Shown piece by piece: positions 48,148 through 60,754 of a DNA stretch of 64,000 nucleotides. The notes below the pieces were generated by a model. The model was not told where the DNA came from and ran no database searches. It saw only the letters and a list, made by a program, of their open reading frames with translations. This DNA is from Reticulascus tulasneorum. Lineage: Eukaryota > Ascomycota > Sordariomycetes > Glomerellales > Reticulascaceae. The stretch lies in contig LSAX01000002.1 in NCBI GenBank assembly GCA_001557505.1, positions 248,001 through 312,000 on the forward strand. The letters are read 5' to 3'. The translations under genes and the position numbers were made by a program. Each line of letters begins with the position of its first letter. Positions within the stretch are counted from its first letter, which is position 1.

Positions 48148-51100
48148 CTAAGACGCACCCGTAAACTTCGTCTTCAATCCCGACGCAATAACCTCCGCGA
48201 GCTGGCTCAATGACCCGGAGCCCATAATCTCAAGCACGCTAACCTGTAGCCCCAAGATCTGTCTAAACCACCGCCTGAGCTCCGTCGCCATCAGCGAATC
48301 CAGCCCAATCTGCGCCAGGCTTAGACTCGTGTCCACGTCCTCGCCCGGCTTCAGCATGAAATCATAAACCTTAGCGCCAATCTCCTGCGCCAGGAACTCA
48401 ATGTTGCTCTTCTCATTCAGGACCCCCGTATCTTCCGCCGCTCGGACGAGGAACGTCTTGAGCCCGCTCGAGTCGCCGCTCCCGTCCTCTGACTCCTGGC
48501 TGCGGATGTTATGGTAGCTGCCCATCCGGCGATCGCGCCGCCAGTTTGCCCTGTTGTTGGGATCTTCGAGATGGAGCTCGGAGCGAAGCCCCATGACGAC
48601 TTGAGCTTCGTTTTTCCACGCCAGCGGTGGCACGGCTGAGGGAGCAGAGTCGTACTGTGCGACGGCTGTCTGCGCGGCGAGGATTGTGAGCTCGACGTAG
48701 TCGAGGTACTCCCGCTCACCGAGAGAGTAAATGCCTTGCGCCTTGGTATTCCTTTGCGCGGCTGCACTCTCAGCCACGAAGCCGACACCCTTGATGGGAC
48801 AGATGTTTAGCACAGCGGTGGGAAGACCAAGGTTGAGCCGATACTGGCAAAACGCCTCGAGGAATGTGTTTGAGGCTCCGTAGTTTCCTTGACCAGGCTG
48901 ATCGACTACAGTCACCACGGAGCTTGCCAGCCAAAAGAACTCCAGTGGCTGCTCTGCCAGTGCATGGTGGAGGTTCCATGCACCATTCACCTTGGGCTTG
49001 GTAACCTGGTCCCATTGCGACCAAGTCATATCCGCCATGGGGCTGTCCTAAGTAACTGGTCAGCAACCCGAAGCCGCAAGCAATGTGGTGTCAACTTACT
49101 CTTAGAACCATTGCCAAGTGGAAAACACCCTTGATCGGTGCTGGTGACGCAGCAACTGCGGCCCTGACATCATCCATACTCTCCGCAAGACCGGCAATCG
49201 CAGCGACGTAGCAACCCATAGACTCGAGTTCCTTGATGGTGTCTTTACTCTCCTGACTTACGCCCGCACTTCTCGAGAGGAAGGTCAATGACCTGGCACC
49301 ATGCTCAATAAGCCATGTAGCCATCGATTTGCCTAGACCACCCAATCCTCCCGTCAAGAGATACGACGCCTTAGGATCAAACTCGATCGATTTGGGCGAC
49401 GGTTTGCTTTGGATGTCAGCAATCTCCTGCGTCATGGACACAACAACCTTTCCGATATGATTGCCATTCTGAAGATGACGGAACGCTTGCTCGATGTCCC
49501 GTGCCTGGAATTTGGTGACTTCTGGAATCGGTGTAAGGTATCCTTGTTCGTAGCAGTCCAAAAACTTCGTAAGGAGCCTATCACAAGCGTCAGCGATTGA
49601 GTGCTTATCAAGCCTCAGATGACTTACCCTCCCAGCTTCTCCGGCCGCTGTCTTGCAAACTCCACACCGTCAAAGCAGGCATACATTCTGTTGCCTAGGA
49701 AAGGATTCATATCAAGCTGACCATACCCCAGAAGGTCACGTTTCCCAATCTCAACCATCATCCCAAACTCTGCCACACACTTCCACGAAGTGTGAAGTAG
49801 ATTGCCCGACAGGGAATTTAGCACAAGGTCGACACCCCTGTTGCTCGTCTCTCTCATCACGCCGTCCAAGAACGACTCGTCTCTGGAGTAAAAGATGCGG
49901 TTGCGTGGGATTCCGAACTTCTCGACAAGGTAGTCGACCTTCTCGTCGCTGCCTACGGTAGCATAGATTTCGGCGCCAACCATTTTGCAGATTTGGATGG
50001 CAGACATTCCCACACCACCACACGCCGAATGAATCAGGACACTCTGGCCCTTCTCAAGACGGCCAATGTTGAGGAGCGATTGGATGGTGGTGGCGAAGAC
50101 CACAGGCACAGTCGCAGCATCCTCGAAGCTGATGCTGTCGGGCAGCTTAGCTACGAGGTGTCTCTGAAGAATGGCCCTGGTAGCGAGGCATCCATCAGGT
50201 GCGAAAGCGAAGACTCGATCTCCAACAGCAAGGCCCTCGACCTTGGAGCCAACAGCGCTGATGATCCCAGAGACCTCCAACCCCAACTCGGCGAGAGCTG
50301 TGCCAGCGGGATTGATAACACCCATGGCGACAAGCACATCTCTGAGATTGAGGCCAATGGACTTTGGCTCTATCTCAACTGCATCATCGGGTAGAACCTG
50401 GGGCAAAACCTTCTCCTTCCAGTGGAGAGTCTCAATTGCGCCGGCTTTTCCAATTTCCAATGACTTGGTAGTGACATTACCAACAATGCTGCGCTGTGAG
50501 ATCTCGTCTTGGAGGGAGAATGGGTGGTATCGGCCAATGCATATTGTCCCGTTGTCCACGATGAATTCCTTATCCGAGACGAGGTTGTTATCGTCCTCTT
50601 CCCTGCGGACCTTGTCGAAAACTTTGAGGATCAGCTCATTGAAGTTCGCCTCCTCTTTTGCAATCTCAAGTGTATGGAATGGGATTGCAAGCTCGGTTCG
50701 AAGCGTCCTAGCGGCACCTATAGCTTGGGCTGAGCGCGGATCCTTGCATTTGATCTGGACTGGGCTGGTCAACCAAAGGACATTTTGGTCGGCGCTCAGC
50801 TGCCGGAACATTTTCTGGAACGCAGTGAAATCCTCTTCGTTGATATCCTCGAAGAAATTCTTCTCAATGTCCACGCAGGATATAATGTCCTGCTTCGGTG
50901 GCAGTTCGTCGCCAAGCTTCACAAGACTCACTCCAAAGCCAGCTTGTTTCAAAGCACCAGTGAGTGAGTTCGCGACGTCAGCATCCGGATTGGACGAGAT
51001 GAGCGAGACTGTTCTTTCAAGTGCCTGTCCTTCCCATTTTCGTTTGGACATGATGGTCGTGCAACACATATACCCTTCATCCTCGTCATACACTGCGGTT

Positions 51101-54100
51101 TCCACGCCGGTGAAGTTGGACGCAAGAAGCTCCTCGTGCCAGCGCGATGGAAGCACGTACGGCTCGTGGAGACGGCCATCTGCTTCTCCGAGCCACCAAC
51201 CCGTAAAGTTGCCGAAGATGTAGGTTGGCGAGCGGAGTTCGGTACAGATTTCCGTCAGAACCAGAATGCCACCAGGTTTGAGGAGTTTATTAAGGTTGCT
51301 CAAGCTCTCCTTAAGTGATGGTGTTGCGTGCACAACGTTTGCCGCCACTATTAGGTCGTAAGAGGATGGGACAAACTCTTGCTGGAGGGGATCCTTCGAA
51401 ATATCAAAGACCTTATACTCCATGTTGGAGGCATAGGCAAAGCGCTCTTTTGCCTGGGGAAAGAAGCCAGCCGAGATGTCGGTAAACGTGTATGTCGAGT
51501 ATCGAGGCAAGCCACCTTCATGTACCAAATCACGCAAGATGAGCTCGGTTGTACCGCCAGTGCCAGCACCAACCTCAAGAATTCGGAGAGTTGGCTTGGT
51601 GCTGGACAGAAGTCGGACAAAGTCGCTATAGCCGAAGCTGACGGCGTTGTACAGCTCAGCAAGAACGCCATCTTGCATGAGTACGTCGATTGTCTCCGCG
51701 TCCCCAGTGAAGATGCGCTCGCAGTTGTCACAGATTCTCTTCAAGCCCTGAGTGAGGCCAGTCTTTTGCATGCCCATGAGCATCTCATATCGCTCCTCTA
51801 GCATCTGCCGCCTCGTCTCCCGTGGGAGGACCACGTAATCTGCAGACTCGGGGACAAGAGCATTTGTACCGGCCTCAGCTCTAGCAATCTCCCTGTGGAG
51901 GAAATCCCGCCATTTGGTAAAGTGAGGCTGACCAGGTGTCAAGCCTTTCAGTTTCTCAGCACTATCAATGATGCAGAGAAGTGTCAGCTCCTCGAGCAAG
52001 CGTGCCTCATTTCTGTCTGATGGAGGAGGCTTAAAGAGAGGCGCGACCTCTGTGAAGTCAAAGTCCGGCACCCATTCCAGACGGGCAGCTGCATAGACGT
52101 TGAAATCGTCGTCATTGTTGTCTTCTAACGGCGTGAGCTTGAATCCAGAGAGACGAAGCGCAATGTTGCCGTTGGCAACACATTCAACACCCTCTGATCT
52201 GGCCGCATTGGGGCCCCAGGCTAGAGCCGTCATCCTGTCTGAGCCGGGTAGGATGTCAAGACTCTCGATGAGAGTTGGCACACTGAGCTGCTTGATGTTG
52301 CGTCCAAGCCCTTTAGCTTGTGACAAGATTAGAAGCTGGAAGCATGCATCAATCGACGCCGGATGGAGCGTGTATGGTTTCTGCTGCTCCTTGCCTGGCG
52401 CGGTAATCTCCGCAGATGCGAGCGCCTCAGTGGCAGAGGATGTGACATTCTCCAAGCGGCGGAACTCTGGTCCAAAGTTGATGCCGACCTCGGACATATA
52501 GTCATAGAAGCGGGCTGAAGTAACCTTACGGGGATGCTCCTCTCTCATCAAGGAGCTGGTGCTGCTTTTACTCAGGGCTTTGATTTGGCCCTCGCAATGC
52601 TTCATCCAGCTTACACCGTTGTACGAAGCGATCGCGAAATCAAACCACTCGGAGTCTTCAGCATCAGTGAGCCGATGGCGATGCAAAGTGGTGATCATCT
52701 CCGACCCCTTGGCATCAGTGAGCACCATCGCTGCGTGAGCGACGGCATGTTTTATGCTGTAACCGTGGTTGATGCCAGTGACCTGTCGAACAGCTTCTCC
52801 AGCCATCGCGACATAACCTGCAAAGGGGAATACCACGTCTTGTTTGACCTTGTGGTCCGCTATCCATGGCTCGTCTTCAAGATAGAGCATGTTTCTCCAT
52901 TGGGGCTGGGTGTCCGGCGACTCGGGGACTCTGACACCAAGTAGGCAATGATGTGGAAATTTCCGCAGACGCCAGGCTTGAGCAACACGGCTCTCATACC
53001 AAAAGGAACCGCTGTGGTCCCAGGGATATGTAGGTAGATCGGAAACGACCTTTGCACCTCGGTAAAAGGAAGCGAAGTCGATGTGGACACTCTCTTGGTA
53101 CAGCTTGCCAAAGGCTGACATTATGGTCTGCATGCCGTTTTGGCCGCGGATGAGAGAAGAGGCATAAATGCATGGCCGAGACGTCACAGAGCAGATCTGT
53201 CTCAGCGGACCAGCAAGCGTGGAGTGTGGCCCGACCTCAAGAAACATGCCGTCGCCTTTGAGTTCGAGTAGTTTACTTACAGCAGCCGAAAAGCGCACTG
53301 GGGATGTAAGGTTGGCTTCCCAGTATTCTGGCCCGAAGACAGCGGTCTTTTCCATGGCCTCGCCGGTAACGCTGGAAAAGAACCTGGCAGAGGCGGAACC
53401 ATGCCATATGGCGATTTTGCTCAGCTCATCTGTGAGCAGCTGAACATAATGCTGGCCCAAGGTTTTCATATGGTCTACTGGAGGTCAGCAACAGTCAGCT
53501 GCATTCGGGGATTGCACTTACGAGAGTGGTAGGCCATATCGACGTTCAACAGACGAGCTAGGACATCAGGTAGGTCCGCCTTGATCTGTGCGACTGCCGC
53601 TACGACCTTTTGCCGGTCACCAGATATAGTTGTGCTGGCTGGGCTGTTTTCGCAAGCAACAACCAACCCATCAGTAAGATACTTGGACACATCTTGCGAG
53701 CCGCGGCCTATGGCAGCCATGGCTCCATCCAAGGTCTGCTGCTTGGTAACGAAACCACGATAGTAGGCAAATATAATCGCAGCTTCCATGGAAATTGAGC
53801 CTGCGGCGTAGGCGGCTGCAATTTCGCCGCTGGAGTGGCCGACCACCGCAGCAGGCTTAATACCGGCTCCGGAAAGTTTATTGAAGAGCGCGACCTGCAC
53901 TGCGGTGCACAAGGGTTGCGATAGCTCAGCAACATTCATGTTACTTGTCTCAGCGGGCTTCAGTAGTTCGTCTGCCGCAAATCAGTATGTAACCGCAACA
54001 GTGAACTGGAGTATATTCACGCAGAATGCTCCATTTCGGAGGATGAGCCAGGCCCTGGAGAACGCCATCCATGATTTCGATATCCGTCTTGAAAAGCGGA

Positions 54101-56034
54101 TCAGAAAGAATGAGTTCCTTCGCCATTCCCGACCATTGGGCTCCTTGTCCACTAAAGACGAGGTACAAATCTGGTGGCTTGGTAGGGGTCTTGACGGGAC
54201 CTGAAGTCTCCGTAAAAACGCCATTCTGGAGAATTGTATATGCCCGATGAGGAAGCTTGTCTCGTCGGGTCGCGAGAGTATAGGCTAGATCCGTCTTATT
54301 CAATGATAGGTTGGTTTGAGCAAAGTCTTGGTATCGGTCAACTTGCTCCTTCAGAGATAGAGCAGTGTTCGCAGAGAGGAGCAGTAGCTCAGGTCGCGGG
54401 ACAGTGTGGCCATCAAAGAAGGAGATGGGTCGATAATAGGAGTCGAGAATAATCTTCAGCGCATTAGTATAAAGCCAGTCGAACCTGTCGCTGTTTGGGC
54501 AGACTCACATGAGCGTTGGTTCCTCCAATGCCAAATGAATTGATGCTAATTCGCTCCTCACGGTCTCGGGGGAAAGGAGTCGGAACAACAGGCACTTTCA
54601 ATCCTTTCTTTGCAAATGGAACTACGCCAAGTTAGTCTCGTCAGGCCCGATTATGAAGGAGACGCAGTGCTCACTTTTGGGGTTGGGATTGTCGAACTTG
54701 ATATTCGGCGGGATGGTTCTATGCTCCAGAGCCAAAACAGCTTTGATCAAACTGTTGAGCCCGGAGGAGCCTTCTGAATGGCCAACATTGGGTTTTACCG
54801 AACCAATATAGACCCCGCGTTGGCCAAAGACATTGCCAACTGCAGTGGTCTCGATTGGGTCTCCAGTTGGTGTTCCAGTTCCGTGGCACTGGGATCAGCC
54901 ACATCAGCATCCTTCGAGTAACACAACATATTGGTGGCGCAACGAGACACAATGCAACCAGTATTGCAACACATACCTCGACAAATGCTGTGTGCGCAGG
55001 GTCAAGACCCGCGTCCATGTATACCTTACGCATGAGCGCCTCCTGTGCCTTTCCGTTCGGATTGAGCAAGCCTCTGCTCTTGCCGTCGCTCCCTGTGCCA
55101 GTTCCTCGGATCACGGCTCGAATCGCGTTACCATCCCGGATGGCAGCTGAAAGAGGTTTGATGTATATGGCGGTTATCGCTTCGGCGCGAGCGAAACCGT
55201 CGGCGCTTGCGTCGAACGTTTTGCAGGATCCCTCAGGGGAGAGAATGCCCTCCGAGGTGAACGCGGCGGTGATTGTTGGAGTCATGATTAGACTCGTACC
55301 GGCCACGATGGCGCCCGTTGCGTCGCCATCTTGGATCGCCCGACAGGCTTCGTGCAAAGCAACCAAGGAAGCAGAGCACCCTGTCTTGATCACCATACTA
55401 AACTCTAGCTTAGACGAATCAAGGCTTTAAGTGCTGCAAAGTGGTGGGCGACATACCTCGGTCCTTTCAGATCATACTCATAGGAGACTCGATTGGCCAA
55501 CATGAGGTCTCCGTTCCCAGTTGCAATGTAGCCATAGCCGCCCTGATGCTGTGTCTCTTTGGCACCAATCTGCGACCAATCCTCACCGAAGGTGCCGACG
55601 TAGCAGCCAATGAGCTGGCCACGGTAGCCAATCTCGCCAGCATCGTCTAGGGCCTCCCTGGCAACCTCAAGAAGCTGCCGTTGCTGTGGGTCACATCTTT
55701 CAACCTCCTTTCTTGTCATTGAGAAGAAAGAGGTATCAATTCGAGTGAGATCCTCGTCCAGGAAGTATCCATATCGGGTTTTGATGGCGCCTTTACTACC
55801 AAGGGAATCATCGAAGCCATCGATGTTGTACCGGGTCCCTGGGATCGGTCCTCTGGCGTCCTTGCCGTTGACAAGGAGATCCCAGTAATCGCCAGTGTTC
55901 CGGATCCCACCGGGTAGCCGAAGGCCAATGCCGCATACTGCTACCAAAGACGGGTCAAATGGCTTTCCAGGGGCATGTTCGACTCGCGGACTGCCTTCGG
56001 GGGTGGTCGGGAGGACATTGAACTGTGATCCCAT
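48148..56034 (-). CDS. Highly reducing polyketide synthase, KS-AT-DH-MT-ER-KR-ACP
   Basis: Nine exons on the minus strand: 56034-55457, 55397-54977, 54888-54675, 54621-54509, 54453-54021, 53971-53522, 53477-49628, 49577-49100 and 49047-48148. All phases agree, giving about 2478 aa; introns are 44-88 bp. KS: Cys200 (KTGCSASL), His335 (HGTGT) and His370 (KPNVGH). AT: Ser633 in GHSSGE. DH: His945 ([11 protein letters not shown]) and Asp1113 (HPASID). C-methyltransferase: LEVGAGTGG near 1370. ER: about 1710-2020, with an intact NADPH loop [20 protein letters not shown] in exon 8 and Tyr2235 in [12 protein letters not shown]: Ser2430 in [11 protein letters not shown]. All catalytic motifs are present, so it should be an iterative synthase making a reduced, possibly C-methylated chain. 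There is no thioesterase or condensation domain after the ACP, so release needs another enzyme. The product cannot be predicted. Confidence 0.95.
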
Positions 56035-59000
56035 AGTTCAAAGAGAGAAGCTAGCCTCAGCTTGATGAAGACAGGATGGCGACAGTGGGGACTCTCTGCG
56101 GCTCAATGCAGAGGCATGAGAAGAGCAGATGAAGAATAACACTCGCACTCTTGTGAAATTGAGAAGACTGGAGCTAGAGACTGGAACGACAAAGGAGAGG
56201 AATTGAGGCAATCCGCTGGAGATATGAGCTTCCCTCGGAGCCCAGCTACTCCCTCCAGAGATACCAATTGAGGTCCGTGACCGCTGTCCAGTTAGCGGAG
56301 ACCATTGGCAGGTCCTTGACGGATGCTCAGCAGGTTGAGAACAGTGACATGGTGGCGATGATCCCATCCCGCCGGGTCGGAAGTGATTGGAGACTTAAAA
56401 TTTTGGAGATGGTACGGTCGCATGGGATGAGGGTCCGCGTTGGCCGCCAGACTAGGTCGCATGCCTAGCGCGACAGCAATTGAGTAATGCCATCTTCTGG
56501 ACAGTTCATTCTGCATGCTCTAGTTTGATAAGAGCTCTTCTTCCTTTGCTCTCGCCATGGAAGTACCACACCCAGCGAAAATCGCATGGCCTTATCGGGG
56601 GACAGCAAAACTACGCCTTCGTTCGAGAAGCATTGTGGTGGCGAGGATGCGTCTCGACAAACTGCGGCTCAAGCCATTCGGACGGCTTCCGGTGGGAAAC
56701 CAATGGCGCGCATACAGGTTGACATCCACGATACTCTTCCCATTGAGGAATGTCCGTTGGGATGGCGACGAAGCCGGGGAGGTGGGTTGCAGATGGCGAG
56801 AGTGGCTATCCTCATGTATCCCACCCGGCATGGGGGATGCAGCAGCTCGCTGGCTAGTTAGAGGCCAGGCATAGGCTCATCCTGTTGGGTTTGATGACGA
56901 TGCAATAGCGGAGCGGACGATATAGCCAGTGCGGAGCACGATGGAAGATTCTCATTTTGGAAGGGCATTGCCGAGGGTGGTGGAGAAAGTTGTAGACGAG
57001 CGAGAGATGGTGGAGAAGTGGAACCATTGGGAGTCGTGCAGGCCAAGGGGAACTTAGCACAAACGAGAGGATACCGCATCCAAGGGACAGCATGACGAGG
57101 AATTGCGCCTCAGCGTCTTGCGGTCTACGGGCCAGCATGCCAGCAGGCAGAGTTCATGAGGTACCTTGATTAGCCACTCACAAGTGGCGCGTCCTCGGTT
57201 GGAGGTATTGCGTTGCTGCTGCATGGCCGCCGAAGAGAATGCTATGCTGCAGCCGTCCCAAACCAAACGTTGCCCTAGTGCAGCAACATCATGCGGTTTC
57301 ATTACGCTCTCTGCTGGGACCATTAGCTCCCCAGTCGTCTGGCACAGGTCAGAGAGGAGACAGCTCCAATCAGACTCGCAGTCGACACACGGGTACCCCA
57401 GTTCTCCAGGGAGACTGGCTGGCGCATTCAACTCAATTGACCGCGGCGACTTGCCAATTGGAGACTAATGTAGAAAGTGAGCAGTGTGGGTGCCGGCTAT
57501 TACGTGGTCGAGATCAAGTCGAGAGATGAAATAGTCCGCGTTGGACGTATCTGTGGGTGGGTAGGCAGCGAAGCCTGACGCAGGATGGAGGATCGATGCA
57601 GTCAGGATGGGTGGGCAATATGTCCGACTGGTGATTTTGGAGCTGTCAAACGGCGGTGGAGGGCCAGAGGTCCACGCGCATGCTACATACCAACGTGACA
57701 GGCACTTGCTGCTGTGCACCCCAATTATGCTGTGCTTGTGTCGTTCTTGGTATGCGAACTTCAGGTAAATTCCCACGAACCAGGCCATTCCTGTCCCGAC
57801 AATACGGTAGTTGGCTGAATCTCAAGACTTTAACTGGCGACCTGAACAGAGCCACGAAGGAATGGGTACCAAACAAGAGAATGGGAAGCGGACGGGCCGG
57901 GACTCGTCAACGGATGGGATGGGAGAGGGAGCTTCCGCTGGCGATCATCTCATCTCGGCGATGCTATCCATCTTCTTCCCGCCATCGGGTTGCCGTTGAT
58001 GGGTTAGGTCTGATTCCAGGTGTTCAGATCCCCCATGTCTGCGCCTCTTCCGTAGGCCCGGTTTTTCTGTTGTGGACATAATAAGCAGGTCTTGGGAGCT
58101 GCGAGGGGTATCTGGAAAACGGCCAGGGGGGTTTAGCCCTAGACAGAACCCGCAGAGACCCTGGGCGGCCATGAGTGAAAAATGATGCCACCAAGGTGAG
58201 CCATGAAACCCCGCAGCAAGTCTTGTCGCCGCGCCCATGAGTTCCGTTCTCCCCAGCTTCGATGACAGCCAAGAAGCCAGAATCAAAACTCACAGTAGCT
58301 GATCGACCACTCTAGCAGCCACCACGCTCAAGTCATGGCTGGCTGTGAGCGGGTGAGGAATATGGACAGCCAGTCACGATGCAGTTTCATTCCATGGAAT
58401 CGACGATGTAGCACTCGCAGCGGCTGTCTGTGCTCGACACGACCCCGGCGAACAAAGACACAGGACAAAGGTACGCCTTATCCCGTTTCTCCCAAGAACG
58501 ACAGGCTGTGTCAAAGACCTTGTTCCTTGTCATGACCTTGCCGACTGCACAGTCTTCCCCTTCTTCACGTGGCAGCTTGTCTGCCTGCGGTGAAGATCTG
58601 CCAGGCTACCTACAACAGGGATACGACTGCGTGGCCATTCCGCGGTTCCCAGGTTGCCTGCTCTTCCGGCAGCCCCGTCTTCATATTACCGCTATTAATG
58701 ACACGAGCCGTAACCTGAACTTTGTGGTAATGACGAGAATACTGCCGAATACGTGCGTCCTCCCCCTCTGACAGCGGGACGGCATGTTTTCTAGCGCGTT
58801 TCTGTATGTCATTCGTTTAGGACATATTCATGACCAATGATTCCAGAGTCGGGCCATCTAGTCCCTCCAGGTCATTACAAACCTTACAGACCGACACCTC
58901 AGCTTATGCTCGGAGGGATTCCTCTCCAAAACACTCACCAGGCAGTTGGGCAACACTCTCGAGCGCTGGCCGGGTCTCAAACTAGATAGTAGGGAGTGGA

Positions 59001-60289
59001 ATGGCTATTTCACGACTGTTTCCATGAGCATCCAACTGCATATTTATATGATATCCAAGCCATCTAGCTCTGCATTCGGTGCAGTAGTCGGTCCAAATGT
59101 TCAAGCGGCAGAATCCGCCCTCCGAAACCGAATGCCACTGTATTTCTGACCTGCCCCCACGCCGTTTCGCTTTCGGTGACACCAGATTTCCCGTGCATCC
59201 CGTCCGCCGCCCGCTGAAGATAAGAAGTCGGGATCCAATGATGCGAATCCAACGTTTTATCCGTCCCGCTCCTCTGGATCTTGCAACTAAGGGTACCAGG
59301 TCGACAGTCACATGCACTCCCGACAGAGCTGACGTTCCCAGTTGTGGGCGAACCTACCCCGGTCACCATGCACACGGGCCTTGTGCTTTGGCTTGCTACA
59401 TGTCCGTACCGTGCCAATCCCGCTTGGCGACCGGACGCCGGGGTGGATCGATGCTTGATTCGCCCAGGTGCTTATATCCCAACATCCGCTGACCCTTGCT
59501 TCTGCAACCTGCCACGCCTCTGCGGCCCTAAAACCTCCTGCTTTGTCCTGCGAGTATGCGTTGGCAACTTTCTTGCTTCCTTGGTGGGGAGCTATACCGC
59601 TGATCTATAAGCTCTAGTCCTGTTTTCTGAATCCCGAGGGAACGGCACCCAATCTCGAGCGTCGACGGCACGGGCGAGATGTCCATGTACTGCACTCGCT
59701 TACACGCTACGACGATGGTTGCAGGACTCCGTACTTTCCCCTCTTCAACACGAGCTTCTCCCATTGAGCTACTAACCTTTCGTGGGAAATGGTAATGTCG
59801 CCTGTGCCGTGGGAGGTGAATAGCATGTCGCCACTACTGTACGAGCAAATATGATATCTGGTAATGTGATATTTCGTGCCAATAGTCGCTCATACTTGAA
59901 TGTATGCATAATGTTGCATTGGCCCGTCACATATGCACTTCACGCCCTGGTCCTCGGTGGAGATACCTCTTTCGCTACGGCCAGGCTTCATTTCTGTCTA
60001 TTGTGGTCTTCCTAAGCTCGTCTTGGACAATCCTCCATCCCAAACAGTATAGAGCTCGGGGGCCTTCTCCCTATTCGTCCCCAAGCCGTCAAATCAGCGG
60101 TTACCTCGCCCTATCTTGTCAAGTGACAACGACTCTCTCGTCTAATTCGTACGGCATTTGACACCCTTACATCATAATACATCATCATACCGTGATATGG
60201 AGAGATAAGAGCCAAGCCCAGTACACTGCGTGTTCAGAGTTGGTAACAGGCGCCTTGATGCTGCAAGGTTACCTCATCCAACCTTTGCA
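56035..60289. other. Gene-free region upstream of the polyketide synthase
   Basis: About 4.25 kb. The right-hand end of the synthase gene (its start) faces this region, so the promoter lies near 56035-56500. Frames of up to about 140 codons occur but overlap on both strands, lack recognisable domains and have no clear exon structure. No transcription factor or transporter gene is visible. It could hold a fast-evolving gene, a noncoding transcript or simply regulatory DNA. Confidence 0.45.
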
Positions 60290-60754
60290 CTACCTGATGG
60301 GCTGCGGGGCATACGGTGGTGGACCTCGCGTTTGGAAAGCTCGAGTAATTGTGCTTGCCGCATATGCCGGTGGTGGGGGATCGATAACCACTTGCTGTGG
60401 GATGGTGTTCATCCAGGCCGACTGTCCAGCAGATACCGCATCTGGTGCGTAGCGAGGGAGAGCCTCACCGCTGTATGGTTTTCGATGTCTCTCCGCAATA
60501 TCTTCAATGCAGTATCCAAAGCCTACTAGTGCCCAAAAGATGACAAGTAGTGGCAGAATAGCAAGCAGACCAATGACGATGAGGACGTAGAACCCAGTTG
60601 CCAGCCATCTCTTATCACCCCATCGTTCCGGGACCCTTTCCAACAGTTTCACCAGCACCTCAATTCCATAGATCATGCACAGGATGGTGTAGAGTGTGCC
60701 CCCGATGATGACAAGCAACATCTTGGCAGGCTGGTTCCCGGCGAGGCCCGCCAT
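60290..60754 (-). CDS. Small two-helix membrane protein with PPPY motif
   Basis: ATG at 60754 in good context (CGAAATGGC) gives 154 aa. An upstream extension to 60796 exists but has no ATG. Two hydrophobic segments are likely membrane helices: about residues 12-34 (MLLVIIGGTLYTILCMIYGI) and about 55-83 (YVLIVIGLLAILPLLVIFWA). Between them is a short charged loop. The cytosolic-type tail is Pro-rich with PPPPAYA and GPPPYAPQ; PPxY motifs bind WW domains such as that of the Rsp5 ubiquitin ligase. The function is unknown. It resembles small fungal membrane proteins of unknown role that may be turned over through the endosomal route. No intron is seen. Confidence 0.6.
   Translation of the reverse strand: MAGLAGNQPAKMLLVIIGGTLYTILCMIYGIEVLVKLLERVPERWGDKRWLATGFYVLIVIGLLAILPLLVIFWALVGFGYCIEDIAERHRKPYSGEALPRYAPDAVSAGQSAWMNTIPQQVVIDPPPPAYAASTITRAFQTRGPPPYAPQPIR

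Noticed and set aside
48148..56034. PKS-NRPS hybrid or synthase with its own release domain
   Set aside because: The reading frame ends about 50 residues after the ACP serine; no condensation, thioesterase or reductase motif follows.
57945..58286. Minus-strand frame of about 113 codons upstream of the PKS, considered as a possible cluster regulator
   Set aside because: No Zn2Cys6 or other DNA-binding motif, overlapping frames on the other strand, no exon partners.
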